A DNA stretch of 64,000 nt, taken from Selaginella moellendorffii. Taxonomy: Eukaryota > Streptophyta > Lycopodiopsida > Selaginellales > Selaginellaceae. The DNA is taken from assembly GCF_000143415.4 (NCBI RefSeq), contig NW_003314400.1, positions 264,923 through 328,922 on the forward strand, given 5' to 3'. Position 1 is the first letter of the stretch, and each line of letters starts with the position of its first letter. This document shows positions 33,273 through 44,036 of this stretch, piece by piece. Under the pieces are notes generated by a model, which saw only the letters and a list, made by a program, of their open reading frames with translations, was not told where the DNA came from and ran no database searches. The translations under genes and the position numbers were made by a program.

Positions 33273-35564
33273 ATGGGCGGCATGACAGCCGTCGATCCTC
33301 CCGCGCTTGCCCTCTTCCAAGAGGAGTCCGCCATCGCCCGCGCCGTCAAGGAATGCGCCAGGCTCAAAGATCTCTCCAAGGCTCGCCGATTGGAATCGCT
33401 CGTCCAGCGCAGCGAGGAGCATGGATCCAGCAGATACCTTGCGAATTTGCTGGTGGAGATGTTTGGGAAATGCGGCAGCGTGGAGGACGCGCGCGCCGTT
33501 TTCGACCGGATCGAGCAGCCCAATGTCTTTTCCTGGAGCATCCTTCTCACGGCATACGTCCAGAACGGCGATCTGCGAGAGGCGGAGATGGTCTTCGATC
33601 GAATGCCGGATCGCAATGTCTTCTCCTGGACGACCATGATCACTGGCTACGCTTCCAGCGGCGATGTCGATCGCGCGAAGAAGATCTTCGACCGGATGCC
33701 AGAGCCCAATGTCGTCTCCTGGACGGCGATGCTCACAGCGTACTCGCAGAACGGGCTCATCAAGGAAGCGGCCGATCTGTTCGAATCCATGCCCGAGAGA
33801 ACGATCGTCTCGTGGAACGCGATGCTAGCGGCGTTCGCCAAGAATGGATTCGTGGACGAGGCAAGAAAACTCTTCGATTCAATGAAGCTGCGAGACACTG
33901 GATCTTGGAACATCATGCTCGCAGCATATGCCCAGAGTGGGCATCTTGGAGAGGCCGATACGATCCTCTCTCAGATGCTCGATGTGGATATGGTTTCCTG
34001 GAACACGATGATAGTCGCGTATGGAAACACTGGAGACATGGCTATGGCTAGAAAGATGTTCCAGGAGATGCCCAGGAGAGATGTGGTTACTTGGAACTCA
34101 ATGATTGCGGCAAGCTCCGCGAATGGGCATTTGGAGGACGCGCGTTTCTACTTCGATTCGATGCCACAGAGGGATTCCGTGTCGTGGAACACGATGATCA
34201 AGGCGCTGGGGCAGCACGGCTATGTGGAAGAAGCCTACGCTCTCTTCAAATCGATCCCACAGAAGAACTTCCTCTCGTGGGTCGTGATTCTCACGGTTTA
34301 CGCGCAAAGAGGCCGGATTGCCGACGCGAGAGCTATCTTCGATCGAATGCCCAAGGAGAATCTCATGCCTTGGAACATCATGGTGGCAGCGTACGTAGAG
34401 AGCGGCCTCGTCGACGAGGCCAAGGAGTTTTTCGACCAGCTCATGCCGGAGCACAACGTCGTGTCTTGGAACGCGCTCATCGCTGGCTACGCTCACCAGG
34501 GACGAGCGAACGAAGGAAAGCGGCTCTTTGATTCGATGATGGAGAAGAACCTCGTCACTCGCAACGCTCTTCTGCTGGCTTACACCGAAGCTGGCGATGT
34601 CCGAGCAGCAAAAGAGTTTTTTGAGACCATGCCCGAGAGAGATGTCGCGTCTTTCACGACGCTCATCGCAGGATATGGCCAGTCGGGCGACTTCCAGGCG
34701 GCAAAACGAGTTTTCGATCTTCTTCCACAGCCGGACATGATCTCGTGGAGCACCATGATCGCAGTTTACGCGCAGAATGATCAACTCGCTTTAGCGGAGA
34801 AGATGTTCCACGGCTTGCCCGAGTGGGACGTGAAAGCTTGCAACGCGATTATAGTCGCTTACGGGCAGCACAACGAGCTGGAGAAGGCGATCTTCATGTT
34901 CGAGACGATGCCCAAGAAGGATATCGCGTCGTTCAATGCGATGGTTACTGCGTTTGCTCGATACGGTCACCTGGAAGAAGCCCGAGTTTTGTTTGAGAGG
35001 ATGCCGAGGAGAGATAGAGTCTCCTGGACAGCTCTCGTCTCTTCGTACGCTCACGCAGGTCACCTCTGGACTGCTCGAAGTTTGTTCGAGAGAACTCTCG
35101 ACCGGGACGTGATCATCTGGAACTTGATCGTCTCGGCTCTCGCATCCAGTGTGCAGTTCCAGGAGGCGTTTGAGATCTTCCGGGAGATGAGAATGGAAGG
35201 ATTCAAGCCGGACGAGACCACTTTCATCGGGCTCTTGAGCGGTTGTAGCCATGGAGGCCTGCTGGAGGAGAGCTTGGCTTATCTCATGTCGATGCAAGGC
35301 GACCATGGATTGACGCCATCCTCGGAGCACTACTCCTGCTTCATCGACATTCTGGGACGAGTCGGGCAGCTGGAGAGGGCCGAGGACGTGATCTTCAACA
35401 CGAAAGTTGCTCCAGTCGCGGTGAGAACGCTCTTGAGCGCCTGTAACGTTCATGGCGATTCTCGTTTTGGGAGCCGAGTTGCCGGAAGAGCTCTCAAGCT
35501 CGAGGATGACAGCAGTGTCGCGTATATCCTCCTCTCCAACATCTATGCTGCTGCCCCGACGTGA
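33273..35564 (+). CDS. PLS-class PPR protein, intronless, no DYW domain
   Basis: 763 aa in one exon, made of about twenty pentatricopeptide repeats of about 31 aa, each with the V-S-W-N/T core (NVFSWSILLTAYVQNGD and similar). Such proteins bind organelle RNA and in plants direct C-to-U editing, splicing or stability. No transit peptide is obvious at the very N-terminus. The short repeat period marks an S-type array. The C-terminus enters an E-like motif (YILLSNIYAAA) and stops after two more residues, so E+ and DYW domains are missing. Either the protein acts with a separate deaminase or the 3' end is truncated; the next codons look frameshifted. Confidence 0.9.
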   Translation: MGGMTAVDPPALALFQEESAIARAVKECARLKDLSKARRLESLVQRSEEHGSSRYLANLLVEMFGKCGSVEDARAVFDRIEQPNVFSWSILLTAYVQNGDLREAEMVFDRMPDRNVFSWTTMITGYASSGDVDRAKKIFDRMPEPNVVSWTAMLTAYSQNGLIKEAADLFESMPERTIVSWNAMLAAFAKNGFVDEARKLFDSMKLRDTGSWNIMLAAYAQSGHLGEADTILSQMLDVDMVSWNTMIVAYGNTGDMAMARKMFQEMPRRDVVTWNSMIAASSANGHLEDARFYFDSMPQRDSVSWNTMIKALGQHGYVEEAYALFKSIPQKNFLSWVVILTVYAQRGRIADARAIFDRMPKENLMPWNIMVAAYVESGLVDEAKEFFDQLMPEHNVVSWNALIAGYAHQGRANEGKRLFDSMMEKNLVTRNALLLAYTEAGDVRAAKEFFETMPERDVASFTTLIAGYGQSGDFQAAKRVFDLLPQPDMISWSTMIAVYAQNDQLALAEKMFHGLPEWDVKACNAIIVAYGQHNELEKAIFMFETMPKKDIASFNAMVTAFARYGHLEEARVLFERMPRRDRVSWTALVSSYAHAGHLWTARSLFERTLDRDVIIWNLIVSALASSVQFQEAFEIFREMRMEGFKPDETTFIGLLSGCSHGGLLEESLAYLMSMQGDHGLTPSSEHYSCFIDILGRVGQLERAEDVIFNTKVAPVAVRTLLSACNVHGDSRFGSRVAGRALKLEDDSSVAYILLSNIYAAAPT

Positions 35565-35847
35565 AAACTTCTGAAAGAAACTTGGAAGCGATGGATCCAT
35601 TGATAGGTAGATCTCGCCACCGACAATCAAAGTTTCGATTCGCCTTTTTCTATTAGAAACTGGCCGTGAAGTGTAGGTGTGATTTCTTGAAGCTTTGCTA
35701 ATCTGAGCTTCGCCAACACGGGAAGGAGGATTGACGCATCAGGAAACTTGACAAGAGTTTTTGCATGGAGTAATCGTCACACTTGGCCCAACCTTATATA
35801 CAGGCTTCCTCCAACAATACAAATCGACCTTGTACTAGTTCTACACC

Positions 35848-36147
35848 ATGAAGGCTGCTCTTGTTTTCCTTGTGTTCGTGTTTGTGTTTGCTACATTCGA
35901 GGTTTCATTCTCTTCTTTGAGGAGGGAGCTCTTGGCTTTGGATGGTGGAGTTGATGTCCAAGTTCTTCAACAAGATCCCAGTTCTCCTTTGCCTCCTCTC
36001 AGGTTGATGGACGATGATGATGATGATAAAGGCAAGCAGAAGAACAACAACAATAACAACAACAACAACATCAACATCAACATCAACGTCTGTCCGGGGC
36101 TTGCAAAGAACACTTCCGTGGATCATGTTGATTCAAAGAATATATAA
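35848..36147 (+). CDS. Small secreted Asp/Asn-rich peptide precursor
   Basis: A 99 aa frame with a strong signal peptide (residues 1-22, LVFLVFVFVFATF core, then VSFSS). It continues with a short charged part, a run of six Asp after LRLM, a Lys-rich patch, about nine Asn in a row, an IN repeat, and a final segment with one Cys (NVCPGLAKN). It resembles no peptide hormone family I know. The homopolymer codon runs (GAT and AAC repeats) suggest growth by slippage. It lies between a PPR gene and a glycine-rich membrane protein, both independent. Low complexity means that chance is not excluded. Confidence 0.55.
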   Translation: MKAALVFLVFVFVFATFEVSFSSLRRELLALDGGVDVQVLQQDPSSPLPPLRLMDDDDDDKGKQKNNNNNNNNNINININVCPGLAKNTSVDHVDSKNI

Positions 36148-36252
36148 CGAAGGACTAGAAAGAAGGAGAATGACAAGGATGTGTTTAACATCCGAAATGG
36201 TTATATAGTCCGAGATGTAAGAAACGTTTGGGGTAATCTTAACATAGCTCCT

Positions 36253-36765
36253 TCATGACTTTTTTAGGATCCATGCCGCCGCCACCATGCAGCTTCCAAA
36301 AATCGTGGAAGCACCCAAGAGACTATTACCAATCTTTGTTCCCAGCAGTGAGGCATTTGTCGTTGCTGCGTCCTCAAATGATCTCCCAAGTTCCACGCAA
36401 GCTTGCTCCAGTGGTCTCATTGCGGCGCCACCTTTTGCTAGTGATTCTCCAAGCTCAGCCCCGCCTGCTACCACAGGATTTCCAGGTGCTTCTACTGCTT
36501 CCAGTGATTTCGCAACCAGAGCGCTACCTTTTACTGCCGCATCTAGAGAATTTCCAAACGCAGTACTGCCTGTTTCAAGAGATTTTCCAAGTGTGTGGAT
36601 TGATCTTCCAAGACCTAAAGATATCGTGGTTGCGTCCATGGATCTTCCTGCTTCCAGTAGTTCGACCCTGGATTCCAGCCTTCTTAGCGATATGATCCCG
36701 CCGAGCCCAGCTCCTATAGCTATTCCTATGCAGCCAAATTTCACATCCTGCTTCCAGGCCCCCAT
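36253..36765 (-). CDS. Glycine-rich repeat membrane protein, family member A
   Basis: 170 aa, single exon, true ATG at 36765. An N-terminal hydrophobic segment (CIGIAIGAGLGGIISL) is followed by a long amphipathic region with repeated L-G-x-S-L steps, such as LGRSIHTLGKSLET and GNSLDAAVKGSALVAKSLEA. A second hydrophobic segment (SLLGASTIFGSCMVAAAWIL) and a KKS end, like an ER-retrieval signal, close it. The same design occurs at 51648-52319 and in broken form at 62896-63468. I know no named family for it. Function unknown; a membrane-inserted, glycine-zipper-like protein is my reading. Confidence 0.65.
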   Translation of the reverse strand: MGAWKQDVKFGCIGIAIGAGLGGIISLRRLESRVELLEAGRSMDATTISLGLGRSIHTLGKSLETGSTAFGNSLDAAVKGSALVAKSLEAVEAPGNPVVAGGAELGESLAKGGAAMRPLEQACVELGRSFEDAATTNASLLGTKIGNSLLGASTIFGSCMVAAAWILKKS

Positions 36766-36996
36766 TTGAGAATGTGCTTCGCAAACTATGTCTTTAATAG
36801 CATAGTGAGCTTTTTAAAGCTTTTTAGCAGCGCTTGAAGAGTTTTCATTCTAGCATATTCTCAGTCTATTTTAATCTTTGAACACATTTGACTCTAAAGC
36901 GTTGTGACTTTAAGGCCTAGGAAAGGATATGCGTTGATGTTAGTTTAAGCTGTCTCTGTTCATAAAAAACTTGTGCTCGATCGATCACTTGGGTTA

Positions 36997-38616
36997 ATGA
37001 AAGCAATGGGAGCGAAGGAGAGCAAGCCTCCTCTTTCTCGCAGGAGAACTCGCTCGTCCAGCGCAAAGGAGAAAGAGAATGCTCCAGAGAGTAGTCAGCA
37101 AGTAGTAGACGATCATGGTGGGAGTCCAAGCAAAAAGCCAAAGCTTTCTCAAGATGATCAACACATGGCGCTGGCGAGAGCGGTGGAAGCCATATCCGAG
37201 GAGGAAAATGCAGCAGCTCAAGTAGCCAGCGATGGATCCATGGAGCAAGAAGCGGCAAATTCTAGCCTGGAAGTTCTCGTCACACTTCCAAATGCAAAGG
37301 TTTATCTCATGGATCACGATCAGGCTGGATCGGAAAGTGTTCTTCTCGCGTCTGGGGATCTTAGTGTCATAAGGATCGTCCAGAACGGTAGCGTGGTCGC
37401 AGCCATCGTCAAGCTCGGAGACGAGCTCCAGTGGCCGCTGGCGAAGGACGCTCCAGTCTTGAAGCTCAGCGAGAGTCACTACATTTTTAGCTTGAGACTG
37501 CCAGTAACTGTGGAGGAGGATGAAGATGAGGATCAACCTTCCAGCGAAGGGAAAGAGGAGGTCTCGTTTAAGTCAAGCGCGGAAGTTCTCAACTATGGTG
37601 TCACCCTCCCTGGAGATGCGAGCCAGGAGCTTCTCAAGGAGCTGGATTTGGCCCTCGAAAGCTATAGCTCGCTGGTGCCAGTTCCAGCGCTCCTGAAAGA
37701 TCAAGACGAGGAGGTCGTGGAGATGGTGCAAGATGACGGTAATCAAGGAATCGCTGGAGTGAAGCTCACAACGAAGAAGAAGAACTACTACTTGGAGCAA
37801 CTGGCTCCCAACGCCGATGACTATCAAAGCGCGATCGCAAAGGCGATTGCCAGTGGCTCGGGGCATATCGTGCGAGGAATTCTCTGGGTGAGCGAACTAA
37901 TCGCGACGCAGATCGAGCGCAGTGGATTGTTGATGCAGCAGCACATCAAACCGAAAAAGAAGCCGTCAAAGATCAGCCCCAAGACAATGAAAAACATCCG
38001 GACGTAAGTTCTTGCGTTTACTAGCTTTGACTAGTGTTTTTACTGGCTCTTTGACTAGTGCCAAGCAAATCTCAAGGATGACTGAGACGCTCGCGAGTGG
38101 TCTTCTCTCTGGAGTTGTCACTGCCACTGAATCGATCACTTCCTCTGTGCTGAAAACTAAGCCAGGGGCTGCATTGATCGGGCTGTTGCGTGGAGAAGCC
38201 GCGATTGCCACTTTGGATGCCTTTGGTAAGCCAAGTTCTTCGCAATCTCTCCCAGAAAATGAATGATCACATTGTATGTGAGATCACAGTGAAAGTTTTC
38301 GATGCTTTGGAGCTGGCTGGGAAGAACGTCATGTCGCGAACAACTCTAGTAACTTGCCAAGTCGTATCACACAGGTAGATTGATCACTGTTGTGCTTGAT
38401 TGAATCAAGAGAAATTTTTGTTCTAGATACGGAGACGAGGCAGCCGCATTGACAAAAGAGGGGCTTTCAACCGCAGGCCATGTCGTCACTACTGCATGGA
38501 AAATCTCAAAAATTAGAACAGCCATGAATCCGGTGAAGGCTTCCACAAATCCAGTCTCGCTCAAAGCCGCCGCCATCGCCGCCGCTGAACAGCTCAAAGG
38601 CAAGAAGACCATGTAA
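36997..38616 (+). CDS. ERD7-like senescence-associated protein
   Basis: Plant senescence/spartin-associated protein of the ERD7 family, peripheral to membranes and lipid droplets and induced by dehydration and cold in other plants. Four exons: 36997-38003, 38059-38225, 38290-38374 and 38427-38616, giving 482 aa. The N-terminus has a basic, Ser-rich and nuclear-signal-like stretch (SRRRTRSSSAK, SKKPK). The conserved senescence domain starts near SLEVLVTLPNAKVYLMD. The later part has the family hallmarks VFDALELAGKNVMSRT and YGDEAAALTKEGLSTAGH. The ATG at 36997 is preceded in frame by a GTG only. It is the outermost gene of the left arm of the inverted duplication. Confidence 0.9.
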
Positions 38617-38732
38617 CTCCCAGTTGAATTCTAACCGTCCGATGGATGTTAACTTAACCCTAATTTGAAAAAACTGTCAATGAATATACCGAGTATATTT
38701 CTCGAGGTTTAGGGTTCTTAGGCATTTTGGAA

Positions 38733-40021
38733 ATGACTCGCTACGCGCAGCTCGTGATCGGGCCGGCGGGCAGCGGCAAGGTGAGTCAGATTTTGCGTTT
38801 CCTGTGCTCAATCTCTGATCTCGATCTTGCAGTCGACGTATTGCTACCATTTGCAGCAGCATTGCAACACGATCGGGCGGAACCTGGATGTGATCAATCT
38901 CGATCCAGCGGCGGAGGATTTCAAATACGCGGTTGCTGCAGGTCTGTAAGGATTTCAGTGTTGCAAAGATATTAGTTTGGATCCATTTTTCATCAGATAT
39001 AAGAGAGCTTGTTCCTCTGGAGGATGTGATGGAAGAATTTAACTATGGACCAAACGGAGGCCTCATCTATTGCATGGAGTAAGATTTGAGTAGAGCTTTC
39101 GTTCTACACAGGGATTTCTGGCTGACCATTTCTAGTGTAGATATCTTGAGGAGAATATGGACGACTGGCTTGCAGAGAAACTAGAAGACTATATCGACGA
39201 TGACTACGTTGTCTTCGACTGTCCAGGTTTGTGGTAGTTTCTCTTCACTAGTTTTAGTTGTAGTGATTACACAGGTCAGATTGAGCTCTACACACACATC
39301 CCCGTGTTTAAAAGCCTCGTCGAGCAACTTAAGCGCTGGGATTTTAATCTGTGCGCTGTCTACCTCCTTGATTCTCAGGTAGCTCTACTCGGATTGATTT
39401 GGTGTATCACAGGCAGAAGTTTGCTTTTGTTCTTGTGCAGTTTGTTTCTGATGTTACCAAGTATATAAGTGGATGCCTGTCGTCCTTGTCTGCTATGGTC
39501 CAACTCGAACTTCCTCATGTGAATGTCCTCACGAAGATGGATCTCGTGGCCAAGAAAAAAGACATCGAAGAGTACGTGCTACCTATCCAGTATACTTACT
39601 TCGTTTTCACAATTTTGTGTGTAGCTACCTTGACCCTGATCCGGTTTTCCTACTGTCGGAGATGAATGCAAATACCGCTCCACGATACGGAAAGCTCAAC
39701 GCCGCACTCGCAGAATTGGTTTGTTTTTTCCCACAAGTTTTGTAATTATTTACAGCTTCTGCTTCCGGCAGATTGACGATTACAGGATGGTCAACTTCGT
39801 ACCTCTGGACGTCACAAGCGAAGACAGGTACGCCATTTTTTTACCTGTGGGAATTGTGTGATTGAATGGCTCCTTGCAGTTTGCAGTATCTTCTCTCCAC
39901 TATCGACAATGCGATTCAGTATGGAGAGAACAGTGAAGTCAAGATAAAGGACTACGATCCTGATATCGGCGATGGCATGTCGTTCAACATGGATGCTGAT
40001 ATCGAGACAGATAACTTCTAA
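38733..40021 (+). CDS. GPN3: GPN-loop GTPase, GPN3 type
   Basis: Small GTPase of the GPN family, which helps RNA polymerase II assemble and enter the nucleus. Nine exons: 38733-38780, 38833-38941, 38997-39078, 39141-39226, 39275-39378, 39441-39571, 39625-39718, 39772-39827 and 39880-40021, giving 283 aa with the frame kept. Visible motifs are Walker A GPAGSGKST (split by intron 1), the family-defining GPN loop in [11 protein letters not shown], the switch II motif [11 protein letters not shown] and the guanine-specificity motif TKMDLV. The acidic C-terminus (DADIETDNF) is typical of GPN3. It is followed after 31 bp by the stop of a convergent PPR gene. Confidence 0.92.
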
Positions 40022-40052
40022 CGTCTAGTAGTATGTAACATACTTTCCGGTG

Positions 40053-41987
40053 CTAATTCAGTTTCGAAATGTTGTATAGCAGTACATAGGCCGCAGAATT
40101 TCGGGGTTCTGCATCCAACAGCTGCTTTGCTGCTAGAGCACCATATTCCTTGTCAGTGTGGACCTCACAAGCACCAAGTAGGCTCCTCCAGGCTGAAGCA
40201 TCAGGTTGAACCGGCATGGCAGACATGAAGCTTGCAGCTTGCTTCACCCGGCCGGACTTGGCGAGCAAGTTGACCATGCATCCGTAGTGCTCGGGAGTTG
40301 GCTCTAGATGGTGGTCTCCCTGCATGGAGAGAAAGTAGCTCCATCCTTCGTCGGCCAGTCCGGCATGAGAGCAGGCATGAAGAACAGAAGTGAACGTAAC
40401 AATATTCGGCAGCACTCCGTCCTGATTCATCGTCCAGAACAGGTTGCGAGCTCTGTCTTCTTCGCCGTTCCGTGCATAAGCCGCAACAATTGAAGACCAG
40501 GAAACAACGTTTTTGCTTGCGACACTCTCGAAAGCAGTTTGAGCGGCCTCCAAGTTTCCACAGCCTCCATACAGACATATAAGAGAGTTTTTTACGACAT
40601 CCGAGCAGCATCCAGTGGCAAGACTGCGAGAGTGGACTTCTCGGCCCGTGGTAAAGTCACCAAGATTGGCACAGACAGCAAGAACAGTACCGTAAGTAAC
40701 GTCGCTTGCTTTTATCCCTTCTTGATTCATTCTGTGGTATATTTGCAGGGCCTCGAGATTGAGATCCTCCTGTGCGTTGGCTACTATCATGGTGTTCCAG
40801 GTGATCACGTTGGTAGTGCGGTTTGTTGCCTCGATAAACACTCTCGTCGCGTTTTCGAGGCTTCCACACTTGGCATACATGTTGATGAGCGCGTTGACGA
40901 CGGACGTGTGGGACAGGTATCCTCTAGCAGCAGCTTCTCTGTGGAGTGACGATCCCCTTTCCATTTTGCAGGTGCTCGAACAAGAGTCCAGGAGAGTGAT
41001 GAGCGTGACATCGTTCGGCGGCATTTGATTCTCCACCATCTCCAGGTACAATGCAAACGCTTTCTCCTCGCAATGGTTCTGTGCATACGCTCCGATCATT
41101 GCATTCCAGCAAACAATGTCTTTGTCCAGTATCCGATCAAACACCTGCCTTGCGTCTTCTACAGCCTCGCATTTTCCATAAAAGCTCACCACTGCAGTTC
41201 CCACAAACACATCCGTCTCTACTCCACTTGCAACTATCCTCTCGTGAATTGCCTTTCCTTCTACCAGTGCTCTCAGGCTCGCACAAGCCTCCAGGACGCT
41301 AATGAGCGTCACTGCATCGGGCCTGGAAAACTCTTGTTCCATTCTTCTGTATAACTGAAGAGCTTCTAGAGGATACCCTGCGTGGGCATACGCAGAGATA
41401 ATTATTGTCCATGACACAACATCTCTGAAAACCATTCTCTCGAAAACCAGCCTTGCTTCGTCCAGACTCTCACAAGTCGTATACATGTTTAGAAGTGCAT
41501 TGCTTGTTATTATGTCACTCTCTAGTCCTTTAGTTCTAATTCTCTCGTGAATTGTTTTCCCCAGACTCAAGTCCCCAGTCACGGAGCAGGCACCGAGAAG
41601 GCTGATGAAGGTGATCTTGTTGGCCTCAGTGCCTTCAAGATCCATGGACTTCAGAAGCTCCAGGCCTTCGCTCGCCTCACCATTCTGGACAAGAAGCGAG
41701 ATGAGTATCGTCCAGGAGAACACGTTCCGCTGGTGGATCCCTTGAAAAGCAGCTCGAGCGTCGTCCAGGCTTCCACACCTTCCATACATTTGCACCAAGA
41801 GATTTCCCAGGTACGTATCCCCGTCGAGACCATTAGAGATCATCTGCGAGTGAACCTGTCTGCCATCCGTGAGTGACTTGGAGTTTCCATACTGCTTGAG
41901 AAGAGCTTCGTATGTGTCTATCATCTCCTTCCTCCTCCATCTGGAATCTGCCGTGAGAGTTAGAGTTCCCGGAGTTACTGCATTCAT
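40053..41987 (-). CDS. PLS-class PPR protein, intronless
   Basis: 644 aa in one exon, with alternating P, L and S repeats of about 31-36 aa. Examples are NVFSWTILISLLVQNGE, DVVSWTIIISAYAHAGY and KNVVSWSSIVAAYARNGE. The end is a partial E motif (GACEVHTDKEYG, AAKQLLDAEPRNSAAYVLLYNIS) with no DYW domain. Predicted organelle RNA-binding protein. The 5' region of the gene is the inner end of the left arm of the inverted duplication. Its counterpart at 53284-54850 is broken. Confidence 0.92.
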   Translation of the reverse strand: MNAVTPGTLTLTADSRWRRKEMIDTYEALLKQYGNSKSLTDGRQVHSQMISNGLDGDTYLGNLLVQMYGRCGSLDDARAAFQGIHQRNVFSWTILISLLVQNGEASEGLELLKSMDLEGTEANKITFISLLGACSVTGDLSLGKTIHERIRTKGLESDIITSNALLNMYTTCESLDEARLVFERMVFRDVVSWTIIISAYAHAGYPLEALQLYRRMEQEFSRPDAVTLISVLEACASLRALVEGKAIHERIVASGVETDVFVGTAVVSFYGKCEAVEDARQVFDRILDKDIVCWNAMIGAYAQNHCEEKAFALYLEMVENQMPPNDVTLITLLDSCSSTCKMERGSSLHREAAARGYLSHTSVVNALINMYAKCGSLENATRVFIEATNRTTNVITWNTMIVANAQEDLNLEALQIYHRMNQEGIKASDVTYGTVLAVCANLGDFTTGREVHSRSLATGCCSDVVKNSLICLYGGCGNLEAAQTAFESVASKNVVSWSSIVAAYARNGEEDRARNLFWTMNQDGVLPNIVTFTSVLHACSHAGLADEGWSYFLSMQGDHHLEPTPEHYGCMVNLLAKSGRVKQAASFMSAMPVQPDASAWRSLLGACEVHTDKEYGALAAKQLLDAEPRNSAAYVLLYNISKLN

Positions 41988-42260
41988 TCTTAACTTCTAA
42001 GCCCGGCCTGGAGTTTTCTCCCCGCTATTCGTATATTCCGTCGAAGAACATTTCCAGGCCTGGAGTTGGAATGCCCCTTTCTTGATGCATGCACGTTTGT
42101 TTTGTGAGCAAGCTTTGTCCAATTGCATTGCCCACTATAAACCAAAAAAGCCTGTCAGCCTGTCGACTCATAATTGTCGTTTTTACCTTTTATTTTTCTC
42201 TTTTGTAGGGAGTGAAGCTGAGAAGCCCAAACAGTGAATCACACTCTATCAATCTCAAGG

Positions 42261-43148
42261 ATGAAGTTCGTCGTTGCTCTGTTCGCCGCTCTGCATTTCC
42301 TATCTACAGCTCGGGGCCAGAGCTTGCACCATGAGGAGCTCGTTTCTGCGAGAGATCCGTCGACGACCACTCTCAGTCGCTACTGTTCGAGCTTCCAGTT
42401 CAATGCCGAGGTGAACAACTTTGTTAATGGCTGGCTTGTCCCTGGGGAGTGCGTGAGTCGCATCAAGAGATACATTGAGAAGGGACAGTATGCTGCTGAC
42501 GTTGAGGCCGTGATCAACCAAGCTCGAATTTATGTCAAGAATCTCACGGTCACCAACGAGGCTAAGAAGGCTTGGGTGCTAGACATCGACGAGACTTCCC
42601 TGTCGAATGTTCCTTACTATCGGACTCACAGCTATGGGTAAGCATTGCAAGAGTTAGTTCCTTGGACTCATTGTTTTCGATGCAGTGCTACGAAATTCAA
42701 TGCCACGGAATTTAACGCTTGGGTGGATCAAGCTAGCGCTGCAGCGCTCGCTCCGACACTGTCTCTCGTCAAGGAGCTCGTGAGCTTGCGCTGGAATGTC
42801 ATCTTTATCACTGGAAGGCCCGAGTCTCAGCGTCAAGTCACGGTCAAGAACTTAAAGGCCGCGGGATACAAAGGCTGGACAAAACTCCTCCTCAAGTAAG
42901 CAAAGCAAAGAAAAGCAGAGTTTTCCATCTCCATTTCCTGGAGCTGAGCAATTTGTTGTTGCAGGAGTGCTGCTCAAACCAATGCTCGGATGACCGCAAT
43001 GGCTTACAAGAGCAGCTTGAGGGAGGGACTTGTGAAAGATGGGTATGAGATTTGGGGGAACATTGGTGACCAGTGGAGTGACATTTCTGGATCTGCTGCT
43101 GGTAGCAAAGTTTTCAAGCTTCCCAATCCTCTTTACTTCATCCCGTGA
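42261..43148 (+). CDS. HAD-family acid phosphatase (class B, VSP-like)
   Basis: Secreted or vacuolar acid phosphatase of the plant HAD subfamily IIIB that includes vegetative storage proteins. Three exons: 42261-42637, 42686-42895 and 42965-43148, giving 256 aa. A signal peptide covers residues 1-19. HAD motif I is WVLDIDETSLSN (the catalytic DxDxT is intact, unlike many storage proteins), motif II is FITGRPESQ, and motif IV is NIGDQWSDISG. It ends YFIP as the family does. The true ATG is at 42261; a GTG lies upstream in frame. A second, broken copy follows in the same direction. Confidence 0.92.
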
Positions 43149-43369
43149 CCAATAGCAGTAGCAGTGGCGGAGACATCCGTTGACATCAAATTAAAAACTT
43201 TAGATCTTGTCTTGATTTATACGGTGCTGATGTGTTTAATACGGTTGACATTATGAAGAAACGTTTATATTTAGTTAAGAAAAGCTGATGAATTGAAGCT
43301 TGTCACTCCCTAGCTCGCTGTTGTCACATTTTTAATCTTTGATCTTGCGCCAGGAGCTTGGATCCTACA

Positions 43370-43868
43370 CAGCTCCTCCATGCGGCCAGGGGTTCCTCCT
43401 CTCTCACTCTTGCCATTGTTCTAGTTTCCAGTTCATTAGACAACTTTGCCAATGGCTGGCTCGTTCCTCGCGAGTCTGTCGGTCGGATCAAGCGATACGG
43501 TACAATGCTGATACCAAGCAAGCTCGAGCCTACACGAGGAGTCTCACTGTTACGAACGAAACTGCGAAGGCGTGGACGTTTGATATTGACGAGACGGCCT
43601 TGTCGAATGTTATCGAGCTCAGAGGTAAGAACTTAATTGAAAAAAATTGTTTTTGTTGTCTAGAGCTTGGAAACTATGCTCCAGTGCTGCGAAGTTTAAT
43701 GTCACTGCGTTCATTGCTTGGATCCAAGAGGGTCGCGCTACAGCAATCTCTCCAACTTTATCCGTCTTCAACTGGAATCTCATCTTTATCACTGAAAGGA
43801 TTGAATCCCAGCGTGATATCACAGTGAAGAAGAACAGCAAATACAAGAGCTGCCTCGGTGACTCTTGA
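43370..43868 (+). pseudogene. HAD acid phosphatase pseudogene
   Basis: A tandem copy of the gene at 42261-43148. It keeps NFANGWLVPRESVGRIKRY, then DIDETALSN in another frame, and the ISPTLSVFNWNLIFITER region in a third. The signal peptide and the C-terminal third with motif IV are missing. Deletions and frameshifts leave no full protein. Confidence 0.88.
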
Positions 43869-44036
43869 ATCGTGAAGAAAAATAAAAGCTATAAACTCTT
43901 TCTTTAATGTTAGAGAAAGTCATATTATTTTCAAGGTGTATAATCCTTTTGTATGAAAGAAGTTCTATTTTTCAACCCCCATGTGCCTCCTGAGAAATAC
44001 TACTGCAACAAAATCTGTTCCATACTTATGAGGAAA

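Larger units (their letters stand above)
37041..42013 (+). repeat. Left arm of a large inverted duplication
   Basis: Nearly 5 kb that reappears in reverse at 53257-57815. Homology begins inside the ERD7-like coding sequence (near the GAGAAAGAG at 37041) and ends about 25 bp upstream of the PPR start codon (ACTCCAGGCCGGGC). This arm carries three intact genes, so it is likely the ancestral copy. Confidence 0.9.

Noticed and set aside
33140-34051. Second long plus-strand frame over the start of the PPR gene
   Set aside because: It is an Arg-rich shifted reading of the PPR repeats; the frame beginning at 33273 has all the PPR motifs.
34791-35630. Open minus-strand frame opposite the PPR gene
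   Set aside because: It follows the repeat period of the PPR gene, has no domain, and starts outside any promoter-like region.
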